Shown: positions 45,709 through 55,601, numbered from the stretch's first letter. The stretch: DNA of 64,000 nt from Methanomassiliicoccales archaeon (GCA_014361295.1 JACIVX010000001.1:248001-312000), one strand, 5' to 3'. Translations and numbers: made by a program. The notes: generated by a model not told the origin, from the sequence alone.

Positions 45709-46884
45709 TTGACAATCAAAAAGAAGACATTCAAGGGATATGAAAGGCCGGATGGAACCTTTGGAACGAGAAATTTCATTGGCATAATATCCACGGTTGT
45801 ATGCGCAAATGAGGTCTCGAAGCGAATCTCATTGGCAAAAAAAGGAATAAAATACTTCACTCACGGGCAGGGATGCGCGCAAGTCTCGATCGATTTGAAA
45901 ACAGTCGAGAAAACCCTTTCTTCTCTGGGACAGAACCCGAATCTAGCCGCGATCATCCTCGTCGGGCTTGGTTGCGAGAGTATTGATATTCAGAAGGTTG
46001 CTGACGGAATATCGCATTCTAATAAACCTGTTGAGACGATTGTGATACAGGACGTGGGCGGGGCAAAGCGCGCTGTTGAACTCGGCAAGAGACTCTCGTC
46101 GAGATTTTACGAGGAATACTCGACGATGAAAAGAAAGGACACCGACATCATGAATCTCGCTGTCGGTCTCAAGTGTGGTGGTTCCGATACAACGTCAGGT
46201 ATCGCTGCAAATCCCGCGCTTGGGCTCGCAGTCGATCAGCTAATCGATCTCGGTGCGACCTGCGTTTTCGGCGAAACGACGGAGTTCATCGGAGTCGAGG
46301 AACTTCTGGCTGCGCGTGGAAAGACACCTGATTTGAAGGATCTGATTTTGAAAACGGTACTTCATATTGAGGAGAGGGCAAAGGCAACGGGTGTCGATAT
46401 GCGCGGAGGGCAGCCGACCAAAGGGAACATTAAAGGTGGGCTCTCCACAATCGAAGAAAAGTCCCTCGGTGCTGCTATCAAGACTGGAAGCAGAGGAATC
46501 GATGGGGTACTTCAATACGGTGAGAAAATCTCAGGAAAGGGGTTATTTTTCGTCGATTCGCCCGGAAGAGAGCCAGAACTTTTAACTGCGTTGGCGGCTG
46601 CTGGTGCAACGACTATCGCCTTCACGACTGGAAGGGGCGCACCTCAAGGCTTTCCGTTTGTTCCTACGATAAAGATCACTGGTAATCCAAAAACGGCAAA
46701 AATGTTGGCAGACCATATAGATATTGACGTTAGCGGCATTCTATCTGGTGATTTAGATTTGAATGATGCGGCTGACATTATTCTTCAGGAGATTCTGGCG
46801 GTGTCGTCTGGAAAGCCCGTCAAGGCAGAAAAGTTGCGATACGATGAGTCAATGAACATTTACATTACTGGTCCAATTCTTTGA
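45709..46884 (+). CDS. UxaA-family dehydratase/hydrolase
   Basis: 391 residues, C-terminal-type UxaA/altronate dehydratase family. Signatures: GYERPDGTFGTRNFIGIIST, THGQGCAQ, GLKCGGSDTTSGIAANPA, GETTEF, AFTTGRGAPQGFP. Related enzymes split altronate, galactarate or sulfolactate; the methanogen versions have no proved substrate. Metal or Fe-S binding by the conserved Cys is likely. TTG 45709 start. Confidence 0.85.
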   Translation: MTIKKKTFKGYERPDGTFGTRNFIGIISTVVCANEVSKRISLAKKGIKYFTHGQGCAQVSIDLKTVEKTLSSLGQNPNLAAIILVGLGCESIDIQKVADGISHSNKPVETIVIQDVGGAKRAVELGKRLSSRFYEEYSTMKRKDTDIMNLAVGLKCGGSDTTSGIAANPALGLAVDQLIDLGATCVFGETTEFIGVEELLAARGKTPDLKDLILKTVLHIEERAKATGVDMRGGQPTKGNIKGGLSTIEEKSLGAAIKTGSRGIDGVLQYGEKISGKGLFFVDSPGREPELLTALAAAGATTIAFTTGRGAPQGFPFVPTIKITGNPKTAKMLADHIDIDVSGILSGDLDLNDAADIILQEILAVSSGKPVKAEKLRYDESMNIYITGPIL

Positions 46885-46968
46885 CGTATTGATGAAGAAT
46901 ATGTCGCGATTTCTCTTTTTAACATATAGGCTATCCATCACCCTCGTTCACTAGATTGCCCTTTCACC

Positions 46969-47673
46969 TCAATTTGCCATAAACTCATTTGCAAAACCTT
47001 TTCCCTGGACAATAACTTTTGGAACATGTTCGAGCATGATACGTGCCATTTCTATCATCTCAGATTCAGAGGGCGTTGGCTCTGTAATACCTGCAAATGG
47101 AGCGTCGTTTTCTGGATTGCTTAAAAATTGGTAAAGTAAAACTTCAGATGCTATCCCAGCGATCTGCTTTCCTATGCGGTCGATTGCTTTCTTAGTTACG
47201 TATCCTGGAACGACTCTGATCCAGATCCTTACACTTTCCCCTCTGAGGATCTCCAGTGATCTTTTCAAAGCTTCTAGGTATTTTCGCGCACGATCCTCAG
47301 GGAGATTTGTGAGTTCGGTTGTGCAGCGGAGGTCATCAAGTGGGCACTTGATTTCAACAACATATTTCTTAATCAATCCTTTCGTTTCAATGAGAAAATC
47401 TGGATCGTAACCGCTTGTTTTGAGTATTACTCTTTTATTCATACGCTTCAGTCGCTGGAGCAATTCGATTAGTTGCTTCTTTTGAATTGTTGGCTCAGCG
47501 CCGCCGATGTAAATTTCTGAGATCTTCGGTTCAGAGACAAATTCAAGGACTGCTTCTAGTTCAAACTCTTTTTTTGGTTCTTTTATGTGCGTACAGTATG
47601 GACATCGAAGAGGACATCCGTAAAACTCGATTTTCGCACGGTCGCCTGCTTTTTTGAGTCCTATCAGCCTCAT
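46969..47673 (-). CDS. Radical SAM protein
   Basis: 234 residues from ATG 47673. Radical SAM motif CPLRCPYC at residues ~20-27 (CX3CX2C), then EIYIGGAEPTIQKKQL. It resembles the activating-enzyme and anaerobic-RNR-activator branch (small, no extra Cys cluster). It lies 59 bases downstream of the Cys-rich gene 47733-48794, which may be its substrate or partner. Not marker 10, whose motif differs. Confidence 0.82.
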   Translation of the reverse strand: MRLIGLKKAGDRAKIEFYGCPLRCPYCTHIKEPKKEFELEAVLEFVSEPKISEIYIGGAEPTIQKKQLIELLQRLKRMNKRVILKTSGYDPDFLIETKGLIKKYVVEIKCPLDDLRCTTELTNLPEDRARKYLEALKRSLEILRGESVRIWIRVVPGYVTKKAIDRIGKQIAGIASEVLLYQFLSNPENDAPFAGITEPTPSESEMIEMARIMLEHVPKVIVQGKGFANEFMAN

Positions 47674-47732
47674 TGAATGGAATACGGACTGCAATCAATA
47701 ACTAATTTATCGTTGCTTCATTAATCGTTAGA

Positions 47733-48794
47733 TCAATCAATTTTTTGATTTTCCCTTTCATCCTTGAAGCCGGGAAATCTTCTGGCAGGAGAAGGCTTAA
47801 GCACTTTGCTTCCATCCGTCGTAATAAGCATGTTCGTAAGAGCGCTCAAGGAGCAAAGTGTTCCACGTCCCTGAATTGTCTCTTTTCCTGGAATCCTTGC
47901 TACTATGAGGCCATTCGCTGAAACCTCAATCTCCGTGCCGATTTCACTGAGTCTATGAAGAACAATGTTGCCCATCGCGCCCATCGACTTCTCCATCCAG
48001 CAATGCTTCATTGGGCAGAGATTGCAGTATGCTTTGAAGCGCTTGGCACCTTCTGGTGGAATGAATCCCGCGGCAATTTCCGCTTTTGTCGTGCTGTACG
48101 CAATGCAGCAACCAAGCACTCTGTCGGCCAATAGGTGGCCCCCCTCGTAAATGCTTGTTCTGACAGCGCCGCCCTTTGCCTCGTATCGATTTTCCACCTT
48201 GCGTTCGAATTTCAATCTTCCCGTATTTCTAGCTTTACTTAGCTTTTCTTTAACATACGCGGAGATCGCATCGCTTCTAGCCGCTGCCTTCGCGATTGCG
48301 CAAGTAGGACAATATGAAACGGATGAGGTCACAATGAGCTGGTCATTCCTGTCAAACATCCGTGCAACGACGCCGAGCCCTTCCCTCCTAATGAGCGTAC
48401 GCCCTCCCATGTCATTAATGTACTGGAGCGCGATGACTGAAGGCGTCAAAACGCGACCATAGCCAAAAAGATCTGCAACCGCATTTATTTCCGAGTCCTC
48501 GGTGAGGGCGTCCCTTCTTAAATTCTCTTTCAAATTTCTCGGGACAAGGTCGGCATCAATCTCAGCTGCCAAGACGGCAGGTGACCAAACAATATCAAAT
48601 CCTTTGCCGATTTCATTCCCCTGATCATCTTTAATGATCGCTAAGATTCCATTTGGTTCTTCATATGCAGAAACCAAACCACCTTCGCTAGTAATGGCCT
48701 CAAGCGTGCCATGACAGATCCCGCAAGCTCCCTCAATTTCTCTCAATTGCTCTGTCCGTTTCCTGACTCGCTCCGGAAAATCCCTCGATATCAT
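47733..48794 (-). CDS. Cysteine-rich protein of unknown function
   Basis: 353 residues, not assigned to a family. Cys motifs: ACGICHG (residue ~24), YCPTCAIA (~157), LGCCIAYS (~229), YCNLCPMKHCW (~257) and TLCSL. This suggests one or two Fe-S or Zn sites. The centre has Lys/Glu-rich helices; the C-terminus ends in a charged tail. No signal peptide or membrane helix. First gene of a two-gene unit with the radical SAM protein. Confidence 0.65.
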   Translation of the reverse strand: MISRDFPERVRKRTEQLREIEGACGICHGTLEAITSEGGLVSAYEEPNGILAIIKDDQGNEIGKGFDIVWSPAVLAAEIDADLVPRNLKENLRRDALTEDSEINAVADLFGYGRVLTPSVIALQYINDMGGRTLIRREGLGVVARMFDRNDQLIVTSSVSYCPTCAIAKAAARSDAISAYVKEKLSKARNTGRLKFERKVENRYEAKGGAVRTSIYEGGHLLADRVLGCCIAYSTTKAEIAAGFIPPEGAKRFKAYCNLCPMKHCWMEKSMGAMGNIVLHRLSEIGTEIEVSANGLIVARIPGKETIQGRGTLCSLSALTNMLITTDGSKVLKPSPARRFPGFKDERENQKID

Positions 48795-48850
48795 TCGTCA
48801 GCTTTATTGAATGGCTCTATGATGAAACTTTCGAACGAAAATACGGCGGC

Positions 48851-49321
48851 TCACATATAACTGGAAATAACCTCATCGGAAATATTTTGAAGCAAATTTA
48901 ACTGGTTTTCAAACTGAGTTTTCGGATCAATGCTGATCAGCATACTATTGCCGTTCGTACTGATCTTATTCTGAACATTTTTTAAAATCTTCAACACAGG
49001 GACGAATCCGTTCCACATCTGGAGAACTTCGATGCCGTTCAAAACAACAATACTGGCCTTATTCTCCTTGATGAAATTGTCGACATAGTGCTCGAACAGG
49101 GTTAGATTCATAGGCGGGATGCAATCATTCCTGGGTCGCGGATTCAACCATTTAATCTGCAATCTTTCGGGATCGAAGTTTAGCTGAGACCGCAGTAACT
49201 CCGGAGCATTTTTCGATATGTAAAGAACCTTTTTACCTTCAGCAAGCTCCTTTCTCAGAATCTGATGGGTTCTCAGAGGGACTCTCTCGATAAAAAGGTA
49301 TAGTTTTCCTTTTGTAATCAT
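48851..49321 (-). CDS. DUF835 protein (copy 3)
   Basis: 156 residues. DUF835 core: KVLYISKNAPELLRSQL, SIVVLNGIEVLQMWNGFVPV, SMLISIDPKTQFENQLN. Same fold as the pair at 39.6-40.7 kb but clearly diverged and complete. Isolated gene. Confidence 0.78.
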   Translation of the reverse strand: MITKGKLYLFIERVPLRTHQILRKELAEGKKVLYISKNAPELLRSQLNFDPERLQIKWLNPRPRNDCIPPMNLTLFEHYVDNFIKENKASIVVLNGIEVLQMWNGFVPVLKILKNVQNKISTNGNSMLISIDPKTQFENQLNLLQNISDEVISSYM

Positions 49322-49507
49322 TTTGATGCTCCTCCAATTAATTATGTCAAGTGATCTCTATTGATACGCGTTTCTCGATAAAGCATCAATTTCAGCCCCT
49401 GTTTAATGATAAAAAAGCGGAATATTCGATTTCACGCCGTTAAGGAAGAATAACTAGCGTATGCGTAAATTGTGACAGATCAGCACCGTCTCAAAAATTT
49501 TGTTTCA

Positions 49508-51142
49508 TCAGAAACTGAACTCTTCCAGGATTTCAGGATAAAGATTCTTGAAACGCAGTAGATATTCTCTTCTTTCTCGTTTAAGATTTTCGACAAGTGC
49601 GAAAATCTCCTCCTCCGAATAGTAATTCCTCAGTTCGAATCTTTTCATGTCCACGCCTTCAACCTCTTCGGGTACCAGTGTGTTAAAGTATGCCTCTTTC
49701 CTCCACCTAATCGTTCCTCTGCAGATGTTCCTGATGATCGATGCCATTTCGTGGATTTCTACCCTTGTTGCCTTTCTAACAATTCTTTTCGTCCCATCGC
49801 TTTCGGTGACCGCGAGTTCTCCAACACCACCGGTGTTGAGCTGATAGCATTCCACACTATTTTCATTCTCTTCGAGAAAATCATAAAACCAGTTTCCTTC
49901 ATCCGCTTCATCGCCCACGATGAAAGGGTTCATACCAACGACTCTGATTGATTCCCCCGCTCGCCTAGGATCACCGCCACTCGATTCAACGGATTCGCCG
50001 AGCATGAATGCACCTGCTGCCTGTGCTTTATTAAGTTTTGTAACAATTGGCAGCACAGTGTTACGACGTGTGATGAATGCGATGATCAGTTTATCTAAAT
50101 CGCGAATTGGAGGAAGATTGATTTCCTCGTTCCTCCATTCTCCCAGATCGTCAAACTGGATAATGCCCCTTCCGTTTCCAGTGAGAACATCATCATCGAA
50201 GTAGACCTTTCCCGTGTAATCGACCATGACGTTTTCCAAGATCGCGTTTTTACTGGTTGCCGCCTTATAGAGAAGTGGATGTACGTCTGGATTCAAGCCT
50301 TCGGTTTTTATGTAAAAGCCTCTTTCCGTACCGAAAGTCTCACCAGATTTTTTCAGAAAGATAACATCATCTTGGACGATTCTGACTTTTTCACCGGGCT
50401 CGAGAAGCCCGTGGTGATGGCAAGAGTGTGTTGTCTTCCCCGTCGCCGTAAGCCCGAAAATGATCATGCCGAGTTTCTTGATTCTTCCATCACCGCCTCT
50501 CGCCCAAATCATTTTTGCACCTGCGTGGAGGCCTAGCATGTTGTGTTCCTTTGCGAGATACATTCCCATGCGCAGAAATCCTTTCTTTATTTCGCCATAG
50601 TAATCGCTACCAAGGACGATCGTGAGATGTTCCTCTGGAAACACGAGGATTTGGCGATCCTTTTCCTGCCATTCGGGAAGATCTACCAGATAAATCTCAG
50701 GTCCAGGTCTATCAGATCGTTCGAACAAGGTCTTGTAAACCATGTATGCGAGTCTTACATAATCAGCACGGTATCTTGAGATAATCAGATTGCAGTGCGG
50801 ATTAAAAGTATCATTATGTCCCATCGTTAGCGGGATGTAATAAAGCGGTGCTTTCTGAAGATACCTTGCAACCAGTCTCATCGTCTTCGGCCACTTTTTC
50901 AGGATTTCTTGCTGCTCTCTAGTCAACCCTTTCTGACGGACTCTCTCGTTTCCTATATAAACCGTGAGACCCGCGCTACGATTTCTCACAGCCGAGCAGA
51001 AGTTGTAGTTTCCGAATTCGGTGAGATTCCCGTAACTCTCACTTAACCGCCTTAGTTGCTCCGCTGTAGGTATCTGCACATTCGGCATCTCAGGCAATTT
51101 CTTGATCAACTTCATAAATTCAATAATTTGAATTTCGCTCAA
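49508..51142 (-). CDS. pckA: ATP-dependent phosphoenolpyruvate carboxykinase
   Basis: 544 residues. The kinase loop GLTATGKTTHS, GTERGFYIKTEGLNP, and FITRRNTV are PckA features. It interconverts oxaloacetate and PEP with ATP. TTG 51142 follows GGAGG by 7 bases. ATP-type PEPCK is less common in archaea than the GTP type, so it may be acquired; no sign of recent transfer is visible. Confidence 0.92.
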   Translation of the reverse strand: MSEIQIIEFMKLIKKLPEMPNVQIPTAEQLRRLSESYGNLTEFGNYNFCSAVRNRSAGLTVYIGNERVRQKGLTREQQEILKKWPKTMRLVARYLQKAPLYYIPLTMGHNDTFNPHCNLIISRYRADYVRLAYMVYKTLFERSDRPGPEIYLVDLPEWQEKDRQILVFPEEHLTIVLGSDYYGEIKKGFLRMGMYLAKEHNMLGLHAGAKMIWARGGDGRIKKLGMIIFGLTATGKTTHSCHHHGLLEPGEKVRIVQDDVIFLKKSGETFGTERGFYIKTEGLNPDVHPLLYKAATSKNAILENVMVDYTGKVYFDDDVLTGNGRGIIQFDDLGEWRNEEINLPPIRDLDKLIIAFITRRNTVLPIVTKLNKAQAAGAFMLGESVESSGGDPRRAGESIRVVGMNPFIVGDEADEGNWFYDFLEENENSVECYQLNTGGVGELAVTESDGTKRIVRKATRVEIHEMASIIRNICRGTIRWRKEAYFNTLVPEEVEGVDMKRFELRNYYSEEEIFALVENLKRERREYLLRFKNLYPEILEEFSF

Positions 51143-51224
51143 TCCTCTGCCTCCATCTCTCTAAAACATTACTCTGCACTAAATGGCTTGCAGGATTTTA
51201 ACTGTTTGATAATGAAACAGAAAT

Positions 51225-51554
51225 TCAACGATCTTTGTACTCATCCCGCGGTGGAGAAAAAACATCTACATTAATGCAGTCCTCGAGTGCCGTCGTTGAA
51301 TGTTCAACATTCGGTGGAATATAATAACCATCTCCTGCGCCAAGAATATACTCCTGACCCCCGATAGAGACACGGAGTACGCCTCGTTCTACGAAGCCTG
51401 TCTGTTCGTGAGGATGCATGTGAAGCGGAAAGATTGTGCCCTTTGGGAGGAAGTATTCAACGATTTGTGCCTTCTCACCACAGGCAAGCATTCGTCTCCT
51501 CACACCGGCAATAGGCTCGAATTCTGTCGCTTCCTGATACCTAAAAATCTTCAT
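51225..51554 (-). CDS. Small cupin protein
   Basis: 109 residues from ATG 51554 (GGAGAGAT just upstream). Cupin motifs: PLHMHPHEQTGFVERG with the metal-binding His-x-His and Glu, and PPNVEHSTT with the last His. Single-domain beta-barrel, metal-binding. Substrate unknown. Confidence 0.88.
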   Translation of the reverse strand: MKIFRYQEATEFEPIAGVRRRMLACGEKAQIVEYFLPKGTIFPLHMHPHEQTGFVERGVLRVSIGGQEYILGAGDGYYIPPNVEHSTTALEDCINVDVFSPPRDEYKDR

Positions 51555-51632
51555 TTTAATCTCTCCATGAAGTCGGTTCCTCATGATCGATTTACTCTTT
51601 GATTTTCCGGTCTAAGTGCTCACCAGGTGTGG

Positions 51633-51935
51633 ATGCCAGGTGAGGGTAGTAGGCCCCCTTCTGTTTCAGGCAGCATTCAACTGAGCGCCCTACCCGCCAG
51701 TCCTGAGAGGTCATCCCGGCTGTTTGGGCTTGCTCCGGTGGGGAGTCGCCGTTTCACCAGATCTCTGACCAACGTCATCGCCGAGCGAATCATCCTCGGT
51801 CAGAGCTGTGTCGTTTCTGTGCCCTTGCCTGGGCTCTCGCCCAGCCACTTGCGTGGCCCACCTTCTCACGGAGGGGGGACCTTCCTCAGCGAGGGTCAAG
51901 CCCTCACCGTCAGCTGCCCTCCCTCTCCTGGCACA
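51633..51935 (-). ncRNA. rnpB: RNase P RNA (archaeal type A)
   Basis: Minus strand. Ends pair as TGCCAGG (51933 downward) with CCTGGCA (51640-51634), forming P1. Conserved RNase P parts: GAGGAAGGTCC (51887-51877, CR-I), GGCACAGAAACGACACAG (51823-51806) and AACAGAAGGGGG (51665-51654). About 300 nt, normal for archaea. The plus-strand open frame across it is a shadow. Confidence 0.93.
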
Positions 51936-52321
51936 TTAACGAGAAGATTTCTAATATTTATTTTTGTTCATCCAATTGCAATTAATGGGTTGTCAAGAGA
52001 GGCTTTAAAAGAGGTAAGGATTTTTGTTACTACTGACAGTCGAATTACATCTTGCGTCGTTTGGATTTGAGATGGGCCTGAGAATTACCTGTTGATGATC
52101 TGCCTTTCAGTTGTCACTAATTAATTGATAAAGCAGATAGTCTATATCATTTGATGTTGTGAAATCGGTTCTCCTTGCAATTCTCTTGCTGATATTGTTG
52201 TCAATTCGGTTCTCGCAAGTCTCACTATGTTAATATTTGATAGCACTTTTGTATGACTTCAGGAATATGATAATCGACTAATTGAAACTCAGCGATCTCT
52301 GAGATTATTAGTTCTAATGAA
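51936..52321. other. AT-rich intergenic region
   Basis: Upstream of rnpB and downstream of the AbrB-PhoU gene. AT-rich; the rnpB promoter must lie in 51940-51975 (TAAATATTAG on the minus strand). Nothing else is seen. Confidence 0.5.
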
Positions 52322-53431
52322 TCAGATTGGTTGTTCGACATAATAAACCAATGCAGATCTTTTAGCTAGCCCTTCGGTTAAGAGTAACAGATTCCACACA
52401 TTCAATGCGAGGCCATTGCACAAAAGAAACGAGTTGTACTCTCTAATGGCCAAAGGTCTCGCAATTTTGGCGACTTTATCCCAGTATTCGCGCTCTGCCC
52501 GCTTCATATAACAGGCAATGTCACGTGCGCACCTGAGAGACTCTCTCCCGTTCCTTTCAAGTATCGATTTTTTCGTCCTCAAGAGAAATGAATAACAACT
52601 CCTCATATCGGACGAAATGTCGTCCTTGAGATGTTTCACACAGTCAGGTAAGGCAAAATTCTTTGAAACAATATGCTGCTGAAGATATTCGACTGGATAT
52701 CTCAATTCTTCCCTTTCAAGACCATAAAAATCACAGATGAGGCCAGTGATCGAATAAAGTGTGTCGCCGATCCTTTCAAGCGCATCGGCCATAGCCCATA
52801 TCAAATTGAGCTCGGTAATCGAACGAGATGAAATATCTAATTTTGATATATTGCGCATAATCTGGAAAGCGATTCGGTCGATGTCCTCCTCTTCTAGCGT
52901 ATAAAGAAGTCTTAATAGATGAATGCCTTTTTCTGGATTTGAATCGAAACTCTGGATCAGTTCCCAAACAAGGTTTTCGCCATCGCTGAGTTTGTCAAAA
53001 AGCAGAGAGATCAGCGCATGAGTTTCGTGGGCAATCGATGATCTGTTGATATATGAAACCATGTTATTATTAGATGTCGGCTCGAGGTTTTCATCGAGCA
53101 TTCTAATGAGACTTCTTGATTCGCCGATAAGGGCATCTGTAAGAAGCGAGGAGTGCAACTTGAATTCATCTGCTCCATTTATATACGATGAGACGATGTA
53201 TTCTTTGAGGTCCTCTCTGTCGATATGTTCAACAGAGATCTCGATTTTTTTTCGCGAGAGCTTCGGGGTGAGGATGAGATGATTTTCGATATTGAACATG
53301 TCGACCTCCCTGTCCTTTACCTGCTCGCCACTCCAACTCTTTATCCATTTTTTCGGTAGGTAGATTGAGAAACCACCAGAGCCTGCGCGCGTAACGCGTT
53401 TTCTCGTCTTGATCGTCTCATAATTCGTCAT
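52322..53431 (-). CDS. AbrB-PhoU domain regulator (copy 2)
   Basis: 369 residues. N-terminal AbrB-like DNA-binding part (RVTRAGSGGFSIYLPKKWIK), then PhoU-type helical repeats (LEEEDIDRIAFQIMRNISKL, MADALERIGDTLY). This archaeal architecture is thought to regulate phosphate uptake. It overlaps the upstream paralogue by 4 bases. There are no pst genes nearby. Confidence 0.85.
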   Translation of the reverse strand: MTNYETIKTRKRVTRAGSGGFSIYLPKKWIKSWSGEQVKDREVDMFNIENHLILTPKLSRKKIEISVEHIDREDLKEYIVSSYINGADEFKLHSSLLTDALIGESRSLIRMLDENLEPTSNNNMVSYINRSSIAHETHALISLLFDKLSDGENLVWELIQSFDSNPEKGIHLLRLLYTLEEEDIDRIAFQIMRNISKLDISSRSITELNLIWAMADALERIGDTLYSITGLICDFYGLEREELRYPVEYLQQHIVSKNFALPDCVKHLKDDISSDMRSCYSFLLRTKKSILERNGRESLRCARDIACYMKRAEREYWDKVAKIARPLAIREYNSFLLCNGLALNVWNLLLLTEGLAKRSALVYYVEQPI

Positions 53432-54651
53432 CGATCAACCTCTTCTTTTTCGCTCGCTTTTGGAAAATAAAATGTGACTGATAACTTTGCCAATTCTTCC
53501 ATTTTAGTGATGATATCTGCAATTCTGTAGCCAATTCTGAGGATCTCAGCGATGTTAGATTCGATCTCACTTTTCGATTTCTTCGCGAGGAGATCATTGA
53601 CGGCATTACTCAACAAATTCCCTAAATCATCACGAAGTTTCACTAGTTCCTCCTTTGTCGTATATGCCTTTTCAGATCCGTCCGCAAGCATGAAACTTCG
53701 AATTTTCTGGAGATATTTCCTGCACATTTCAAACTGAGAACTGTAAAGTTTACGGATATTTTCAAGATCCTCACTCACTCTGATCGGCGAGACTTTGATC
53801 TCGCCGAGCAACACGTCCGTAGGAAAAGAAAGACGATTGTGATCAATACCATAGATTTTACATATATCTCTCACGGTTCCGAAGATACTGTCGCTAATAC
53901 TCTCAAGCAGGCTCGTTGTTAATACGATAAAGTAAAGATCGGAGATGCTCTCGATCGGTACCTCGATCCGCGATGCCTGCCTTAAGATCTGGAATGCGAA
54001 TCTATCAACATCTTCTTCAAGAAGTCTGAGCATTTGCATAAGATGCAGTGCTCGTCTTTTATTCCTATCAAAATATTCAATCAATTCGATTGTCAGCTTG
54101 ATCGCATCCGTTAGCTTGTCGAAGATCAACGCCCTCATTTGGAGAGCGCTTGAGGGAATGGAAGTTAGTGCGATGCTTCGGCTGAAAACGATTCTCTTCT
54201 CATCAGCGCTGAGAGAAATGCGCTCGTCAAGAAATCGCATAAAATCCCTCGCGCCCATGATCTGCTCATCCGAAAATCGGTCTTCTGCGATGAGCTCCGC
54301 CGACTCAAAGCCCCTCACATAGGATGAAAGTAAGAATCGCTTGACATCATCAACTGATTGGCTCGAGGTTCTTGATGAAATCGAGGAAACTTTGTGTACA
54401 GGGCTAATGATGAGATAGTCATCAAGGAGAAGGAGGTTGACATTTCTCTCTTTAGATTGCTCATCTTTCCATTTTTCAATCCACTTCTTTGGAATGTAAA
54501 GTGAATAAGCTCCCTTGCCCTGGGTAATTCTCTTCGTATATTGCCCTTTTGTAATTGAAAATCCCTCCTTGAATATATAGCCAATTTTTTGAAATTCCTT
54601 TAAAGGAATCAAGATCAAGTTGTCTATATGATAATTGCTTATTTTTTTCAT
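53428..54651 (-). CDS. AbrB-PhoU domain regulator (copy 1)
   Basis: 407 residues. Same architecture as the downstream gene: RITQGKGAYSLYIPKKWIEK, then LEEDVDRFAFQILRQASRIE and LESISDSIFG. It has an extra ~40-residue N-terminus. Together they look like an in-situ duplication that diverged, perhaps a heteromeric regulator. Confidence 0.85.
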   Translation of the reverse strand: MKKISNYHIDNLILIPLKEFQKIGYIFKEGFSITKGQYTKRITQGKGAYSLYIPKKWIEKWKDEQSKERNVNLLLLDDYLIISPVHKVSSISSRTSSQSVDDVKRFLLSSYVRGFESAELIAEDRFSDEQIMGARDFMRFLDERISLSADEKRIVFSRSIALTSIPSSALQMRALIFDKLTDAIKLTIELIEYFDRNKRRALHLMQMLRLLEEDVDRFAFQILRQASRIEVPIESISDLYFIVLTTSLLESISDSIFGTVRDICKIYGIDHNRLSFPTDVLLGEIKVSPIRVSEDLENIRKLYSSQFEMCRKYLQKIRSFMLADGSEKAYTTKEELVKLRDDLGNLLSNAVNDLLAKKSKSEIESNIAEILRIGYRIADIITKMEELAKLSVTFYFPKASEKEEVDR

Positions 54652-54751
54652 TTCTACTTATAAGTTGCGTAATTTAGCGAATGGAGTACTTTCTGAGCGA
54701 TTCCTTTTCGGAAAAGAATTAATAGGGAGCCCAGTTATTCGGAACTCGATA

Positions 54752-54836
54752 GCGGGGGTAGCCAAGCCTGGCCAAAGGCGCAAGATTGAGGGTCTTGTCT
54801 CGTAGGGGTCCAAGGGTTCAAATCCCTTCCCCCGCA
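54752..54836 (+). tRNA. tRNA-Leu (GAG)
   Basis: 85 bases. Acceptor GCGGGGG pairs with CCCCCGC; D-arm region AGCCAAGCCTGGCC; anticodon loop TTGAGGG, anticodon GAG; long variable arm as expected for Leu; T-arm AAGGG-TTCAAAT-CCCTT. No intron. No encoded CCA. Confidence 0.95.
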
Positions 54837-55069
54837 CTGTTTCATTAGGATGGAGATGATTTGTGTTTTCAAGATTTATGAGAGTAACTTTTGAGTGAGT
54901 CTTGAAAGAGCTTCTTCTAAATATTTGATGCTGGCCGATTTTTAGATTTATGGAATTATGTGCCTATTTGTTCAAATTATTCGTGTATTTTGAAAAGTTT
55001 ACTCGAGTGTAAAGATGGTTTTGACAAAAGTCACTGGTATTAAATATCAAATTTTCTATGCTCCTTTGG

Positions 55070-55525
55070 ATGGCTACTTGTCCAAATTGTGCAAAGGAAG
55101 GGCTAGAAGTCGAAAAGATCACAGTCATCATTCATGCGAAGGAGACCATCTAGCCACTCGGTGAAGAGAAATTCTTTATATGTGAAAACCCCGAATGTGA
55201 TGTCGTTTATTTTAACCAGTCATCCAGTAAGGTTCTCAATAAGGACGATGTCAAGACAAGGGTGACATTCAAAGAAAAGAATTCACCACGCCCTCTTTGC
55301 TATTGCAAGCAAGTGACCGAGGAGGACGTCTTGCGAGCGATTGCGAATGGTGCAAGGAGTTTCGAGGAGATTAAAAAAGCAACTGGAATTGGCGGTGGCG
55401 GCTTCTGCAAATTTACAAACCCTGCAGGACGATGTTGCTCCCGCAATTATAAACCTTTTATCGAGAGAGAACTTGCAAAAATCAATCAAGAAAGAAATCT
55501 GATCTTGAATTCAAACGTTCATTAG
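55070..55525 (+). CDS. CopZ-like metallochaperone with in-frame TAG
   Basis: If read through, 151 residues. N-terminal Zn part: MATCPNCAKEGLEVEKITV, then FFICENPECDVVYFN; C-terminal BFD-like [2Fe-2S] part: PRPLCYCKQVTEEDV, GIGGGGFCKFTNPAGRCCS. This matches the N-terminal region of Archaeoglobus CopZ. Codon 28 (55151-55153) is TAG; both sides are in frame and conserved, so the gene is either read through (pyrrolysine or suppressor) or broken recently. A GTG at 55262 could restart the 2Fe-2S half. It ends in TAG. Confidence 0.78.
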
Positions 55526-55601
55526 ATCACCACCCTCAGGGATTGTTTTTTGTTCCATTTTGAAGAAAATATGACGTGACATGTCGTATCTATTTGACAA
55601 A

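Noticed and set aside
51627-52070. 147-codon open frame on plus strand
   Set aside because: It is antisense to the RNase P RNA; composition reflects that RNA and no protein family is seen.
55070-55525. Firm claim of pyrrolysine in the CopZ-like protein
   Set aside because: No pyl gene is in the window and TAG is a frequent normal stop, so only the possibility is reported.
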